Positions 6,927 to 16,600 of a stretch of DNA of 38,253 nt are shown in pieces. The translations under genes and the position numbers were made by a program. The number at the start of each line of letters is the position of its first letter. Positions within the stretch are counted from its first letter, which is position 1. The DNA comes from Caldithrix sp. (lineage in GTDB: Bacteria > Spirochaetota > Leptospiria > Turneriellales > Turneriellaceae), in assembly GCA_020722745.1 (NCBI GenBank), contig DYKF01000007.1:1-38253 (forward strand). Direction: 5' to 3'. Below the pieces are notes generated by a model. It was not told where the DNA came from. It worked only from the letters and a program-made list of their open reading frames with translations, and made no database searches.

Positions 6927-8745
6927 AACGAATCTTTTCCTCTTCGCGCTTTATTCTGGCGTTGAGGTCGGTGAGCTCTGCGACAATTTGATTCGGTGCC
7001 CCACCCGGCAGTCTTTCTTCTGCCTGCAGTTTTTGCTGAAGGGCATCTCTACGGGATGACAACCCCTCGATCTCTTTTTGTACTACAAACCGCTCTACCT
7101 CGAGCCGGGCAGAAGGCAGCGTTATTTTATCAAAATCGGAAAACTCAATCAACAGACCAGCCACCTCGGATTCTAAACCTGGATCTTCGAGAATCTGCAT
7201 GACATCGCCCATGCGCTCAAAATCCCAGACTTCGCCCGATTGTATCCTCTCATGAAAAAAATGAAACAGCAGGGAAATAGAGGGTGTATCAAAGAGAATA
7301 TTTTTAAGAAAAGCTGGCTCGGTCCACAACTCTGGAAACTTCAAAAACAAATAAAGGACTTCTCTTTCCCTTCGCAATTTAGCCTTTTCCACAGATTTGT
7401 TTACACCGGAAGAAGGAGCTGCCGATTGAGAGACAATAGATTTATCGCCGGCTATATAACGCGAAAAATCTTTCTGCAAGACTTTAGTATCCAGGCCTAA
7501 TACCGATGCAGCCGATTTGAGATATTCGACTCGATCCACTTCTGAAGTCAGTTGTTTTACTTCATCAAAATATCCTTTAATGGCAGAACGTTTGCCGCCA
7601 ATCTGGGAGATATCATTCTTATAGCGAAAAAAATACCACAGGAAAAAATCGAGTTCAGAGATGGCAGAATCAATCAACGTATACGCCTCAATGCCATCGC
7701 GCATCGCTATATCAAAAGGGTCGGTTTTCTCTTTAGAGTTCTGCACGACAACATGAGCATGAATACCGCCCTCCCGCAAGAGGGATAACGAGCGATACGC
7801 AGCGTCTATTCCTGCCGTGTCTGAATCTAAAAACAAAACTACTTTATCTGTAAAGCGCCTCAACAATTTTACCTGACTGGCGGTGAATGCCGTACCTAAC
7901 GGAGCAACCACATTCTCTATGCCAATCTGGTATAAGCCTAACACATCAAAATATCCCTCGACAATCACACAATAGCTATTTTTACGAATTGCTTCCCTTG
8001 CATGAGAAAGATGAAACAAAACTTCTTTCTTATGAAATAGTTTTGACTCTGGAGAATTAATATATTTAGCCGTGTTTTCTTTGCTTTCCAGAATGCGTCC
8101 ACCAAAAGCAGCAATCTTTCCCTCCGTGTTAAAGATCGGAAAAAGCAGCCTGCCAAAAAAACGCTGGTAATATCCGCCGCTTTCGCGCTCTCCCAATACT
8201 CCCGCATCTGTGAGAGCAGCAATAACGCCAGGCTTTTCGGAGAGGGAGAAGGAAAGAGAAAGCCTCTGTTCCAGAAACGACTCACCGGGCGGAACATATC
8301 CAAGCCCAAAATGTTCAATCGTTTTTTCGTTTACGCCCCGCGAAACAAGGTATGCCAGAGCAGGCGAACCGGGAAGAACCTTCCTGTATTCGCGGTAGAC
8401 CCATTCAAGTGCCTTGCGCGCCAGATCCTTCTCTTCTTTAGCCTGTGGATTAGCCTGGAATCTTTCTTCTAAAGGTATTCCCGAATAATCAGATAAAATG
8501 CGGAGCGCCTCAGGGAAAGTAACTTTGTCATATTCCATGACAAAACTAATAAGATTACCGCCTTTACCGCAACCAAAGCAATGAAAAATAGAGCGAGACG
8601 GAGAAACAGAGAATGATGGAGTTTTTTCGGAATGGAAGGGACACAAGCCCCACAGATTGGCCCCCTTCTGCTTCAAGGGCACAAAGCGCTGGATATACGA
8701 TTCAATGGGAATTGCCGCAAGAAGCCGTTTGGCGTCATTAGACAT
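6913..8745 (-). CDS. dnaG: DNA primase
   Basis: DnaG synthesises RNA primers for chromosome replication. The 610-residue protein has the N-terminal CHC2 zinc finger (Cys35, His38, Cys56, Cys59) and the RNA-polymerase core with a TOPRIM domain whose acidic residues are visible (Glu263 in IVEGYFD, Asp307 and Asp309 in FLDSDTAG). The C-terminal part should carry the helicase-binding region. The start is supported by GGAGG about 5 nt upstream. It follows rpsU by 41 bp on the same strand, the conserved order of the macromolecular-synthesis operon, but rpoD does not follow; instead the 3' end overlaps convergent mnmH by 14 bp. Confidence 0.97.
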   Translation of the reverse strand: MSNDAKRLLAAIPIESYIQRFVPLKQKGANLWGLCPFHSEKTPSFSVSPSRSIFHCFGCGKGGNLISFVMEYDKVTFPEALRILSDYSGIPLEERFQANPQAKEEKDLARKALEWVYREYRKVLPGSPALAYLVSRGVNEKTIEHFGLGYVPPGESFLEQRLSLSFSLSEKPGVIAALTDAGVLGERESGGYYQRFFGRLLFPIFNTEGKIAAFGGRILESKENTAKYINSPESKLFHKKEVLFHLSHAREAIRKNSYCVIVEGYFDVLGLYQIGIENVVAPLGTAFTASQVKLLRRFTDKVVLFLDSDTAGIDAAYRSLSLLREGGIHAHVVVQNSKEKTDPFDIAMRDGIEAYTLIDSAISELDFFLWYFFRYKNDISQIGGKRSAIKGYFDEVKQLTSEVDRVEYLKSAASVLGLDTKVLQKDFSRYIAGDKSIVSQSAAPSSGVNKSVEKAKLRREREVLYLFLKFPELWTEPAFLKNILFDTPSISLLFHFFHERIQSGEVWDFERMGDVMQILEDPGLESEVAGLLIEFSDFDKITLPSARLEVERFVVQKEIEGLSSRRDALQQKLQAEERLPGGAPNQIVAELTDLNARIKREEEKIRFIKR

Positions 8746-8786
8746 ATACGCCTCCGGCGGCTGTGAAAGAAAAAATTCCCTCTGGT

Positions 8787-9029
8787 TTAATTATCGCCAA
8801 AGAGAGTCTTTTTGCGGGCTCTTTTACGCTTGGCAGCGTCATTTCTTCTTTTTTTGAGCACACTTGGTTTTTCATAGAATTCTTTTTTTTTAAGTTCTGT
8901 GAGTGTGCCGGTATTGGCTACTTCGCGCTTAAAGCGCTTTAAAGCCGCCTCTACAGGTTCAGAGTCTCTAACAGGGATTCCATTCTGGAAGTGGTGGTGT
9001 ACATTTTTATATTCTGCAATTCTTTCCAT
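8787..9029 (-). CDS. rpsU: 30S ribosomal protein S21
   Basis: S21 is a small basic protein of the 30S subunit platform. The 80-residue product has the family core VRDSEPVEAALKRFKREV and a long Lys/Arg-rich C-terminal tail (KKRRNDAAKRKRARKK). It is roughly ten residues longer at the N-terminus than typical S21, but this ATG has an AAAGG site 7-8 nt upstream, so the extension looks real. It precedes dnaG as in many bacteria. A possible promoter on the minus strand (TTGTCA near 9078-9083) is weak. Confidence 0.95.
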   Translation of the reverse strand: MERIAEYKNVHHHFQNGIPVRDSEPVEAALKRFKREVANTGTLTELKKKEFYEKPSVLKKRRNDAAKRKRARKKTLFGDN

Positions 9030-9175
9030 GTAATTACCTTTGGATAGGATACAAAATTGTTCATGCTCAGTCTGACAACTCTTTTATGTGCAGCTTCATT
9101 GAAAAGAAATGAAGTCAATCCCATATTGGATTAAATCCAAAGCCTTTTTCTTTGTAATAATGTCAGAAATATGTA

Positions 9176-9203
9176 TTGACAGGATAAATACACATGTTAT
9201 CTA
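9176..9203 (+). promoter_or_regulatory. Promoter-like TTGACA...TATCTA before the broken gene
   Basis: TTGACA at 9176-9181 and TATCTA at 9198-9203 are separated by 16 bp. The predicted transcription start near 9210 would leave a short leader containing GGAGAGG before the GTG at 9222. Strong -35, moderate -10. Confidence 0.45.
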
Positions 9204-9221
9204 TTGACGGGGAGAGGTGCA

Positions 9222-9878
9222 GTGCAACTAAAACAATTTGAATTAACTTCTCTGATCGCTCAAAGAATACAGGATACCCGGTTCATTCCTGTCAATCTTT
9301 ACAATAAGAATGGTCAGGTTATCATTCCTAAAAAAAGAAATGCTACCCTTGTAGAAATTAAAAAACTGAAGCGCTTTGCCCTTTCTGGGCTGTACTATAA
9401 TGCAGCAGAACAGCTTGCGATTCCAGCTGATTACACAATCGAGCCACCGCCTGGCTTCAGCAATAAAAAACTGATTTCGGTAGAAAAAACCCAGCTGCTG
9501 TCTGCTAAAATTCAAACTTTTCTTCACAAGCTCGCAGAGAATCTTGTCACCGTACAGGATTCAGGCGAACTCGTAAAAACGGTGCGCGATTATTTTCACT
9601 GGTTTGAACATCAGAAAGATGTCCTTAAAGGTCTTATTAATATCAACGAATTCTGCACCACCCAAAATAACCGCTACTCTGTTACTGTCGCCGTTAAAAG
9701 AGCCGTGATTGTCATGGCTCTCAAATCCCGCATTATTCTGCGCAAAACCCTCCGAAACAGAGAAGAAGCCGAACAGGCCACTATAGAGCTTATGTATGCG
9801 CCTTGGCAGAATCCAGATGCGCATCCGCAAAAACGAGCAGCAAAAGCTTGTTCCCCTGTTTCTTCCTTCAACCTTTGA
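9222..9878 (+). CDS. N-terminal part of a probably broken HD-domain-family protein
   Basis: The open frame starts best at GTG 9222, with GGAGAGG (9211-9217) 4 nt before it; a TTG at 9204 would add six residues. The 218-residue product begins with an N-terminal region (roughly residues 1-60, with NLYNKNGQVIIPK) that I associate with spirochaetal HD/HD-GYP-type phosphohydrolase proteins, followed by helical sequence. It ends just where such proteins would enter the HD catalytic domain: no HD metal motif is present, and the last 25 residues look out of frame. A second frame (+1) opens at 9796 and continues with plausible protein sequence. I infer a gene damaged by an internal deletion or frameshift; the family memory is not verifiable here. 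Confidence 0.5.
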   Translation: MQLKQFELTSLIAQRIQDTRFIPVNLYNKNGQVIIPKKRNATLVEIKKLKRFALSGLYYNAAEQLAIPADYTIEPPPGFSNKKLISVEKTQLLSAKIQTFLHKLAENLVTVQDSGELVKTVRDYFHWFEHQKDVLKGLININEFCTTQNNRYSVTVAVKRAVIVMALKSRIILRKTLRNREEAEQATIELMYAPWQNPDAHPQKRAAKACSPVSSFNL

Positions 9879-10047
9879 ACCAGATCCCAGGCTTGTCATT
9901 TATGATTTAATACGCGACAGAACCCGCCGAATTGTTTTTGCTCCAGATCCCGAGGAACACGGCGAACTTTTTGAAACAATTCAAGGTGTTCTCCAAAAGG
10001 CGCATCCCATTGCGAAAAAGCGCCTTATGGATAACGAAAGTTTCTGA
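9796..10047 (+). pseudogene. C-terminal fragment of the broken gene, shifted frame
   Basis: This 83-codon frame overlaps the previous one by 83 bp in the +1 frame. It encodes a coherent, charged C-terminal tail (for example DLIRDRTRRIVFAPDPEEHGEL) with no start context better than a weak GAG. The tail reads like the end of the same protein family as the preceding frame, with the middle (HD) part missing. A run of five A at 9829-9833 is an alternative frameshift point. It could still be translated separately, but no independent domain is recognisable. The stop is 1 bp from the convergent gltD stop. Confidence 0.45.
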
Positions 10048-10048
10048 A

Positions 10049-11488
10049 TCAGGCGTCCAGGGATTTCAAATACCGGTCAACGGCTGCGGCTGCCTTGCGA
10101 CCCTCGGAAATGGCCCACACGACAAGAGACTGGCCACGGCGTACATCGCCCGCAGCAAACACTTTGGGAATCGAAGTCTGGTGGGTACCAAAGGTTGCAG
10201 AAACGTTTCCACGGGAATCGATGGTAAGCCCTTCCGCAGACAACTGTTCCAAAAGACCTTCGCGAACGGGATGAACAAAGCCTAACGCCAAAAGAACCAG
10301 ATCCGCCTTGATCTCGCGCTCTGTGCCCGGAATTTCCTCAAACTTACCGCCGGCAAATTTCACATCTACCACTTTAATGGCAGTAAGTTTGCCATTCTCA
10401 TCGCGAACAAATTCTTTCGTATTGATGCTCCACAGCCTGTCTAAAACAGCGCCGCCCTCTTCGTGGGAGGTAGAAGTGCGCAGTTTATTGGGCCAGTACG
10501 GCCAGGGAGTGGAGGCAGGGCGCTCTTCTGGCGGTTTGGGAAAAATCTCGAGCTGAGAAATTTTAGCGGCACCATGGCGAACAGATGTTCCCACACAGTC
10601 AGAGCCCGTATCCCCACCGCCAATCACGATTACATGCTTGCCCGTTGCCAGAATCTGATTTTCGGGAGCATGGCCGGCTACAGCGCGATTATTGGCTGTC
10701 AAAAATTCCATGGCAAAATGTACGCCTTCGCCCTCCCTGCCCGGAATCGGTAAATCGCGAGGTTTCTCGGAACCCATGGCAAGGACAATGGCATCATACC
10801 TGGCCATGAGTTCTTTGCCTGTAATGTCCTTTCCTGCAAAAGTATTTGTCTTAAAGGCTACCCCTTCGGCTTCCATCTGTTTCACGCGGCGGTCAATGAC
10901 AGATTTCTCCAGCTTAAAATCGGGAATGCCATAGCGCAACAGACCGCCGGGAGCTTCGTTTTTTTCAAAGACGGTTACCTTGTGTCCCAGGCGCGCCAAC
11001 TGCTGGGCAGCGGCCAAACCAGAGGGACCAGAACCAATCACGGCTACGGCATAGCCGGATATTTCACGCGGCGGGCGCGGGATAACCCAGCCATTTTCAA
11101 AACCGGTTTCCACAATCGTTCTCTCGATGGCCTTGATGCTCACGGGCTCTTCGTTAATGCCCAGAGTACACGCGGATTCACAGGGAGCCGGACAAATGCG
11201 ACCCGTAAATTCTGGAAAATTATTTGTACTATGCAGATTGAGCAAGGCTTCCTTCCACTGGCCCCTAAACACGAGATCGTTAAATTCCGGGATATAATTA
11301 TCTACCGGACAACCCGTGTCGCCATGGCAAAAGGGAATGCCGCAATCCATACAGCGAGCCCCCTGCTCGTGCGCTTCATCCTGCGTGTAATGTTTGTCGA
11401 ACTCTTTATAATTTTTAATACGCTCAGTGACGGGAAGATATTTTAGCCCGACGCGGCGATATTCCTTAAACCCAGTTGGCTTACCCAT
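10049..11488 (-). CDS. gltD: Glutamate synthase (NADPH) small subunit
   Basis: GltD oxidises NADPH and passes electrons through FAD and iron-sulfur clusters to GltB for glutamate formation from glutamine and 2-oxoglutarate. The 479-residue protein has the N-terminal Cys clusters for two 4Fe-4S centres ([10 protein letters not shown]...CP and CPAPCESAC), a Rossmann FAD motif [10 protein letters not shown] and an NADP motif GGGDTGSDC. It overlaps the end of gltB by 8 bp and has a GGAGG site 6 nt before its ATG, so it is translationally linked to gltB. Its stop lies 1 bp from the end of the convergent broken gene. Confidence 0.97.
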   Translation of the reverse strand: MGKPTGFKEYRRVGLKYLPVTERIKNYKEFDKHYTQDEAHEQGARCMDCGIPFCHGDTGCPVDNYIPEFNDLVFRGQWKEALLNLHSTNNFPEFTGRICPAPCESACTLGINEEPVSIKAIERTIVETGFENGWVIPRPPREISGYAVAVIGSGPSGLAAAQQLARLGHKVTVFEKNEAPGGLLRYGIPDFKLEKSVIDRRVKQMEAEGVAFKTNTFAGKDITGKELMARYDAIVLAMGSEKPRDLPIPGREGEGVHFAMEFLTANNRAVAGHAPENQILATGKHVIVIGGGDTGSDCVGTSVRHGAAKISQLEIFPKPPEERPASTPWPYWPNKLRTSTSHEEGGAVLDRLWSINTKEFVRDENGKLTAIKVVDVKFAGGKFEEIPGTEREIKADLVLLALGFVHPVREGLLEQLSAEGLTIDSRGNVSATFGTHQTSIPKVFAAGDVRRGQSLVVWAISEGRKAAAAVDRYLKSLDA

Positions 11489-14400
11489 GTTTTACCTCCG
11501 CCATCATTTTAGACGGGTCTTCTTTTTCTGCCTGTTCCAGTTGCTTTAATTTTTCGAGAGCCGCTCTGTATTCACGCGGCATCACCTTGACAAAGTTTGA
11601 TTTTTCTTCTTCCCAGTTGCTCAAAATAAAATTGGCACGGTTAGAAGATGTATACTCATAGTGGGATGTAATGAGAGAATGCAATTCTTCCAGATCCGCT
11701 GAACTATTCAGCTCTTCCAGATCCACCATGTCTGCATTGACGAGCTTCTCAAACTTTTTATGGGGATTCCACACAAAAGCAATTCCGCCAGACATGCCAG
11801 CCGCAAAGTTGCGACCCGTCTCTCCGAGAACGACGACCACTCCGCCAGTCATGTATTCGCAACCGTGGTCGCCAACGCCTTCAATAACGGTTTTTGCCCC
11901 GGAATTGCGCACGGCAAAACGTTCACCGGCCATCCCGTTAATATACATCTCGCCGGAAGTGGCTCCGTACAAACAGGTATTCCCGATAATAATGTTCTTA
12001 GCGGGATCGAACGAACTCTCGGCAGGAGCCCGCACAATCAGGCGGCCACCAGAAAGCCCCTTGCCTGTATAGTCATTCGACATTCCTGTAAGCCGCATCT
12101 CTATGCCACCCGCCAGGAATACGCCAAAACTTTGCCCGGCAATTCCCGTAAGTTCAATGCGAATGCTTTTGTCTGGAAGACCTTTAGCCCCGTGGCCTTT
12201 GGCTATTTCTCCGGATAACATGGCCCCCACAGAGCGGTCCGTATTGTGAACGGGTAACGAAATGGTCACTTCCTTTCCAGATTCCAGAGCCGGTTTAGAC
12301 CGTTCAATCAGCTTGTGATCTAACTGTGCATCCAGACCATGCTCCTGTTCTTTTTTGCAATGCAAAGCCGTGCCAAATTTGGGTTCTGCCTGGTGGGTAA
12401 GCGGTGCCAAATCAATACCGCGCAATTTCCAATGCGACAGGCGCGGCCTTTGCTGCAGGCGATGCGTTTGACCCACCATATCGGTAAATTTGCGATAGCC
12501 AAGTTGGGCCATGTATTCGCGCACTTCCTCTGCAACAAAAAACATAAAATTGATGACATTGTCCGGAGTGCCGGAAAACTTTGCGCGCAGTTCGGGATCC
12601 TGTGTAGCGACACCAACCGGACAAGTATTTAGATGGCACTTGCGCATCATGATACAGCCAAGTGTAACGAGCGGAGCGGTAGAAAAGCCAAATTCTTCGG
12701 CACCAAGAAGGGCACCCACGACGACATCGCGCCCTGTTTTCAACTGGCCATCGACGGCGAGATACACGCGATCGCGAAGACCATTGAGAACCAGAGTCTG
12801 CTGGGTTTCGGAAAGGCCCAGTTCCCAGGGAGTTCCCGCATACTGAATAGAACTGATGGGCGAAGCACCCGTTCCACCATCGTGGCCAGAAATCAAAATA
12901 TGATCGGCATGGGCTTTGGCAACGCCGGCGGCGACTGTGCCAACCCCTGTTTCAGAAACGAGCTTCACGCTGATGCGCGCCGTCGGGTTAATATTCTTGA
13001 GATCAAAAATCAGCTGTTTAAGATCTTCAATGGAATAAATATCGTGGTGCGGAGGTGGAGAAATCAGCGTAACGCCCGGAGTGGAATGGCGAACCTTTGC
13101 TATAATCGTGTCCACCTTGAAACCGGGCAACTGTCCACCCTCGCCCGGTTTTGCTCCCTGCGCCATTTTAATCTGGATTTCGTCGGCATTGACGAGATAG
13201 TGAGCCGTGACGCCAAAGCGGCCAGAAGCAACCTGTTTAATGGCAGAGCGCATGGAATCGCCACTGGGTTTCGGCACAAAACGTTCTGGGTCTTCGCCAC
13301 CCTCTCCCGTATTCGATTTGCCGCCAAGCCGGTTCATGGCAACAGCCAAAGATGTGTGAGCCTCCCAGGATATAGAACCGTAACTCATGGCTCCCGTGGC
13401 AAAGCGCTTCACGATTTCTTTGACTGGTTCTACCTCTTCCACGGGAACGGGTGGCAGGTCAGAAGTAAATTCAAAAAGAGAGCGAAGTGTAACGGGACCA
13501 TCGGCCTGCTCGTTAATCATTTTCGCATATTCTTTATATTCATCGTAATTATTGACGCGAACGGAATTCTGAAGTTTGGCTATAGTAAGCGGATTCCATA
13601 GATGCTTTTCGCCGTCCATCCGGAAATGGTGCAGACCACCCGAGGCAAGTCTGTTTCTGGAAATTTCTTCAAACGCGGCTGCATGGCGGCGACGCGTTTC
13701 TTCTTCTATCATTTCCAGAGACATGCCTTCTATCACGGTGGGCGTACCGGCAAAGAAGCGATTGACGACTTCCCGATCCAGACCTACCACTTCGAAAATT
13801 TGCGCGCCACAGTATGACTGCAGTGTAGAAATCCCCATTTTAGAGAAGACCTTGAAGAGCCCTTTGCCAATGGCCTTGCGATAATTGTATTCAATTTTTT
13901 CCACGGAATCTGGTCCCTTCAGGAGGCCCTCACGGAACATGTCGTGAAGAGTTTCGTAAGCCAGATAGGGGTTGATGGCGTTGGCCCCATAGCCGAGCAG
14001 TGTGGCAAAGTGGTGCACATCGCGGGGCTCGCCGGTTTCCAGAATAATGCCTGTCTGGGTGCGCATGCCCTGGCGAATCAGATGGTGGTGCAGTCCGGCA
14101 ACCGCCAGCAAAGAAGGGATGGGTGCTTGGTGTTCATCGGAACCGCGATCCGTCAGGATGAGAAGATTCATGCCACTGCGGACGGCATTTTCCGCTGCTG
14201 AAAACAATGCCTCCAGTTTAACGCGCATGTCATTTTTCTCGCGCGGATCAAAATGCATGGACAAGGTAGTCGCCTTAAAATGACCCGCTGCGATAGAGCG
14301 AATCTGCTCTAACTCCCGGTTGGATAACACGGGATGAGGAAGCTCTAAACGGTGTGCATGGGCTGGCGTCTCTCCAAGAAGGTTTTGTTCGGGGCCTACA

Positions 14401-16061
14401 TACGTAGTGAGCTCCATGACAATTTCTTCGCGGATGGCGTCAATGGGAGGATTGGTTACCTGCGCAAAGAGCTGCTTAAAATAGCGGAACAGGGGCTGCG
14501 GCTGGTCAGAGAGAACGGCTAAAGACGCATCTGTTCCCATGGAGCCAATGGCCTCCTCTCCGTTTACTGCCATGGGCCGCATGACAATATTTAAATCCTC
14601 TTTGGTATACCCAAACAACTTCTGGCGCATGGCAACAGTTTCGTGATTGGGCTCTTTTACGTTGCGCGGTTCGGGCAGATTATTGAGGCGAAGAATATTC
14701 TCCTCTACCCACTGGCGGTAGGGCTGCTGCGTCGTGATTTCTTTTTTGATTTCCTCGTCGTCTATGATGCGCCCTTTTTCGAGATCAATGAGAAGCATTC
14801 TACCTGGCTGCAGTTTTCCACTGTATTCAATTTCAGCGGGATCCACATGGATGGTGCCGGCCTCGGAGGACATTATCACGCGGCCATCGGTAGTAACTAT
14901 ATAGCGGGCCGGGCGCAGACCATTGCGATCCAATGTGGCGCCAACCACGCGGCCATCGGTAAAGGCAACGGCAGCAGGACCATCCCAAGGTTCCATCATG
15001 GTGGCATGGTATTCGTAAAAGCCTTTGCGATCTGCATCCATGTGTGGATTTTTAGACCACGCTTCGGGAATCATCATCATCATGGCATGCGGCAGCGAGC
15101 GCCCCGCCATGACGAGAAGTTCCAAAACAGTATCAAACGTGGCAGAGTCAGACTGGCCATCTGCTACAATCGGCAAAATGCGCTTGAGATCTCCGCCAAA
15201 CAGGGGAGATTCCATGACCATTTCGCGGGTTCTCATCCAGTTAATGTTACCACGAACCGTATTGATTTCGCCGTTATGAGCAATCATGCGGAACGGATGT
15301 GCGAGATCCCAAGTGGGAAATGTATTCGTGGAAAAGCGCATGTGGATCATAGCCATGGCAGATTCCATGTCGGGAGCACTCAGGTCATGATAAAAGCGGG
15401 ATACCTGATCGGCAAGCAGCATTCCCTTGTAAATAATGGTGCGCGAAGAAAACGATGGTACATAATAGCGACTGCGATCAAGATGCAGCTCACGGCGGAT
15501 CCGGTTGTCAATAATCCGGCGGACAATGTAGAGGGAACGTTCAAAGTCTTCCTGGGTTTCTGTTTCTTCCGAGGCTCCAATAAAACTCTGGCGGATAAAG
15601 GGAAGAGTTTCGCGGGCCGTAACGCCGGGAACAGAATTGTCTACGGGAACATCGCGCCAGCCAAGAAACTGCTGTCCTTCGTCCAGGACAATTTTTTCTA
15701 TGATTCGCTCTACGGTATTGCGGAGTGCTTTGTCTTGAGGTAAAAAATGCATTCCAACGGCATAGCGGCCTTCCTCGGGAAGAATAATTCCAAGCTCGGA
15801 AGTAACGCGCAGCATAAATTTGTGGGGCATCTGCATGAGAACGCCGGCACCGTCGCCCGTTTCGGGATCTGCGCCTTCTGCTCCACGGTGCTCAATATTG
15901 CGCAATACCTGCAGGGCATCGTCTATAATGCGGCGGGATTTGGTTCCGTCTATGTTGACGACAAAGCCTACTCCGCACGCGTCGTGTTCGTACGATGGAT
16001 GGTAAAGACCCTGTGGGTCCGGAAGACCGTTGGTTTTAGATTCTACATTGCAATTGCACAT
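11481..16061 (-). CDS. gltB: Glutamate synthase (NADPH) large subunit
   Basis: GltB hydrolyses glutamine in an N-terminal class II amidotransferase domain and channels ammonia to a FMN/3Fe-4S synthase domain that makes glutamate from 2-oxoglutarate. At 1526 residues it is full length. The DACGVGF motif puts the nucleophile at Cys29, implying removal of a 28-residue propeptide. The FMN-binding stretch includes [12 protein letters not shown], and the cluster cysteines lie near 1136, 1142 and 1147 ([12 protein letters not shown]). The C-terminal beta-helix domain has the usual GxxxG repeats. GGAG lies 6-7 nt before the ATG. It is the first gene of gltB-gltD and has a promoter with a true leader, unlike most first genes here. 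Confidence 0.98.
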   Translation of the reverse strand: MCNCNVESKTNGLPDPQGLYHPSYEHDACGVGFVVNIDGTKSRRIIDDALQVLRNIEHRGAEGADPETGDGAGVLMQMPHKFMLRVTSELGIILPEEGRYAVGMHFLPQDKALRNTVERIIEKIVLDEGQQFLGWRDVPVDNSVPGVTARETLPFIRQSFIGASEETETQEDFERSLYIVRRIIDNRIRRELHLDRSRYYVPSFSSRTIIYKGMLLADQVSRFYHDLSAPDMESAMAMIHMRFSTNTFPTWDLAHPFRMIAHNGEINTVRGNINWMRTREMVMESPLFGGDLKRILPIVADGQSDSATFDTVLELLVMAGRSLPHAMMMMIPEAWSKNPHMDADRKGFYEYHATMMEPWDGPAAVAFTDGRVVGATLDRNGLRPARYIVTTDGRVIMSSEAGTIHVDPAEIEYSGKLQPGRMLLIDLEKGRIIDDEEIKKEITTQQPYRQWVEENILRLNNLPEPRNVKEPNHETVAMRQKLFGYTKEDLNIVMRPMAVNGEEAIGSMGTDASLAVLSDQPQPLFRYFKQLFAQVTNPPIDAIREEIVMELTTYVGPEQNLLGETPAHAHRLELPHPVLSNRELEQIRSIAAGHFKATTLSMHFDPREKNDMRVKLEALFSAAENAVRSGMNLLILTDRGSDEHQAPIPSLLAVAGLHHHLIRQGMRTQTGIILETGEPRDVHHFATLLGYGANAINPYLAYETLHDMFREGLLKGPDSVEKIEYNYRKAIGKGLFKVFSKMGISTLQSYCGAQIFEVVGLDREVVNRFFAGTPTVIEGMSLEMIEEETRRRHAAAFEEISRNRLASGGLHHFRMDGEKHLWNPLTIAKLQNSVRVNNYDEYKEYAKMINEQADGPVTLRSLFEFTSDLPPVPVEEVEPVKEIVKRFATGAMSYGSISWEAHTSLAVAMNRLGGKSNTGEGGEDPERFVPKPSGDSMRSAIKQVASGRFGVTAHYLVNADEIQIKMAQGAKPGEGGQLPGFKVDTIIAKVRHSTPGVTLISPPPHHDIYSIEDLKQLIFDLKNINPTARISVKLVSETGVGTVAAGVAKAHADHILISGHDGGTGASPISSIQYAGTPWELGLSETQQTLVLNGLRDRVYLAVDGQLKTGRDVVVGALLGAEEFGFSTAPLVTLGCIMMRKCHLNTCPVGVATQDPELRAKFSGTPDNVINFMFFVAEEVREYMAQLGYRKFTDMVGQTHRLQQRPRLSHWKLRGIDLAPLTHQAEPKFGTALHCKKEQEHGLDAQLDHKLIERSKPALESGKEVTISLPVHNTDRSVGAMLSGEIAKGHGAKGLPDKSIRIELTGIAGQSFGVFLAGGIEMRLTGMSNDYTGKGLSGGRLIVRAPAESSFDPAKNIIIGNTCLYGATSGEMYINGMAGERFAVRNSGAKTVIEGVGDHGCEYMTGGVVVVLGETGRNFAAGMSGGIAFVWNPHKKFEKLVNADMVDLEELNSSADLEELHSLITSHYEYTSSNRANFILSNWEEEKSNFVKVMPREYRAALEKLKQLEQAEKEDPSKMMAEVKHG

Positions 16062-16128
16062 TCGCTTCTCCGTAGCGGCCCTGAGGCCGTGTGATGTGAT
16101 AAAGGAAGAATTTGTTTCAGGGACACTC

Positions 16129-16134
16129 TGTCAA
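16129..16134 (-). promoter_or_regulatory. -35 box TTGACA of gltBD, leader with hairpin
   Basis: TTGACA on the minus strand lies 67 nt before the gltB ATG; the -10 with a 17-bp spacer would be ATTCTT. The resulting leader of about 40 nt contains a perfect CGGCC-tetraloop-GGCCG hairpin (16076-16089) just upstream of the GGAG ribosome site. This could influence translation, but no known riboswitch is recognised. Confidence 0.45.
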
Positions 16135-16144
16135 GAAAAGCGGC

Positions 16145-16330
16145 TTATTCCGCAGGAGAATAATAACAGTTTTTGGGGGAGACTATTTTCCCATCCAGTT
16201 TGAGTTCTTTGATCAGAGATCCAATTTTTTTGGAATCGATTCCCGTTTTTTCTGCTATTTCAGCAGATTTGAGCGGTTTTCCGGAGGATTTGAGCACCTC
16301 GATAACAGTTCGTTTGAGATCTTCTGCCAT
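16145..16330 (-). CDS. Mini winged-helix DNA-binding protein
   Basis: The 61-residue protein is essentially one winged helix-turn-helix: GKPLKSAEIAEKTGIDSKKIGSL is the helix-turn-helix, and DGKIVSPKNCYYSP forms the wing. Such stand-alone domains are usually DNA-binding, but no target can be named. I chose ATG 16330 because the family motif starts right after it and a TTGTCG box ends 27 nt upstream, matching other leaderless starts here. A TTG at 16363 with AGGA upstream would add eleven residues and cannot be excluded. It lies 83 bp upstream of gltB on the same strand, with the gltB promoter between, so it is a candidate but unproven regulator of that operon. Confidence 0.75.
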   Translation of the reverse strand: MAEDLKRTVIEVLKSSGKPLKSAEIAEKTGIDSKKIGSLIKELKLDGKIVSPKNCYYSPAE

Positions 16331-16406
16331 GGGAAAAAGTTTGATTTTGCGGCAGCCCGACAAGTTTTTTTCCTGTTTTTAAATTCTATTTGGGGAAAGG
16401 GGATAA

Positions 16407-16510
16407 CCGCACTGTGTGCGGAGGTTTAGCTTTCTGCCGGCAGGGGTTATTTTGTCGCAGGAGTGGCAACCGTTCTATTATCCGTTCCCCTGCGGCAGGC
16501 TTTTTGTTCT
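16407..16510 (+). repeat. Dispersed intergenic repeat, copy B
   Basis: It starts with the perfect hairpin CCGCAC-TGT-GTGCGG, continues AGGTTTAGCTTTCT, then GCCGGCAGGGG, and ends CCCCTGCGGCAGGC...GTTCT. CTGCCGGCAGGGG near the middle and CCCCTGCGGCAG near the end are a near-perfect inverted pair, so the copy can fold as a long stem. It shares its first part with copy A (4119-4190) and its second part (GCCGGCAGG, TGCGG, GTTCT) with copy C (21608-21706). Confidence 0.5.
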
Positions 16511-16566
16511 TATTTAACTGCGATGTCCTCGCTGGCGCATACTTTTACATTTACCTAACAAAAGCC

Positions 16567-16572
16567 TTGACT
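16567..16572 (+). promoter_or_regulatory. -35-like box TTGACT of acnA
   Basis: TTGACT ends exactly 28 nt before the acnA ATG; no Shine-Dalgarno site lies between. With a 17-bp spacer the -10 would be ATCTTT, 5 nt from the ATG, so a leaderless transcript is implied. Confidence 0.45.
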
Positions 16573-16600
16573 CCCTAAGTCTTCCATCAATCTTTTCTGC

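Noticed and set aside
12633-15743. Long plus-strand frames (322 and 366 codons) opposite gltB
   Set aside because: They are shadows of gltB; the products show no domain, no ribosome site and low-complexity His/Asn/Arg composition.
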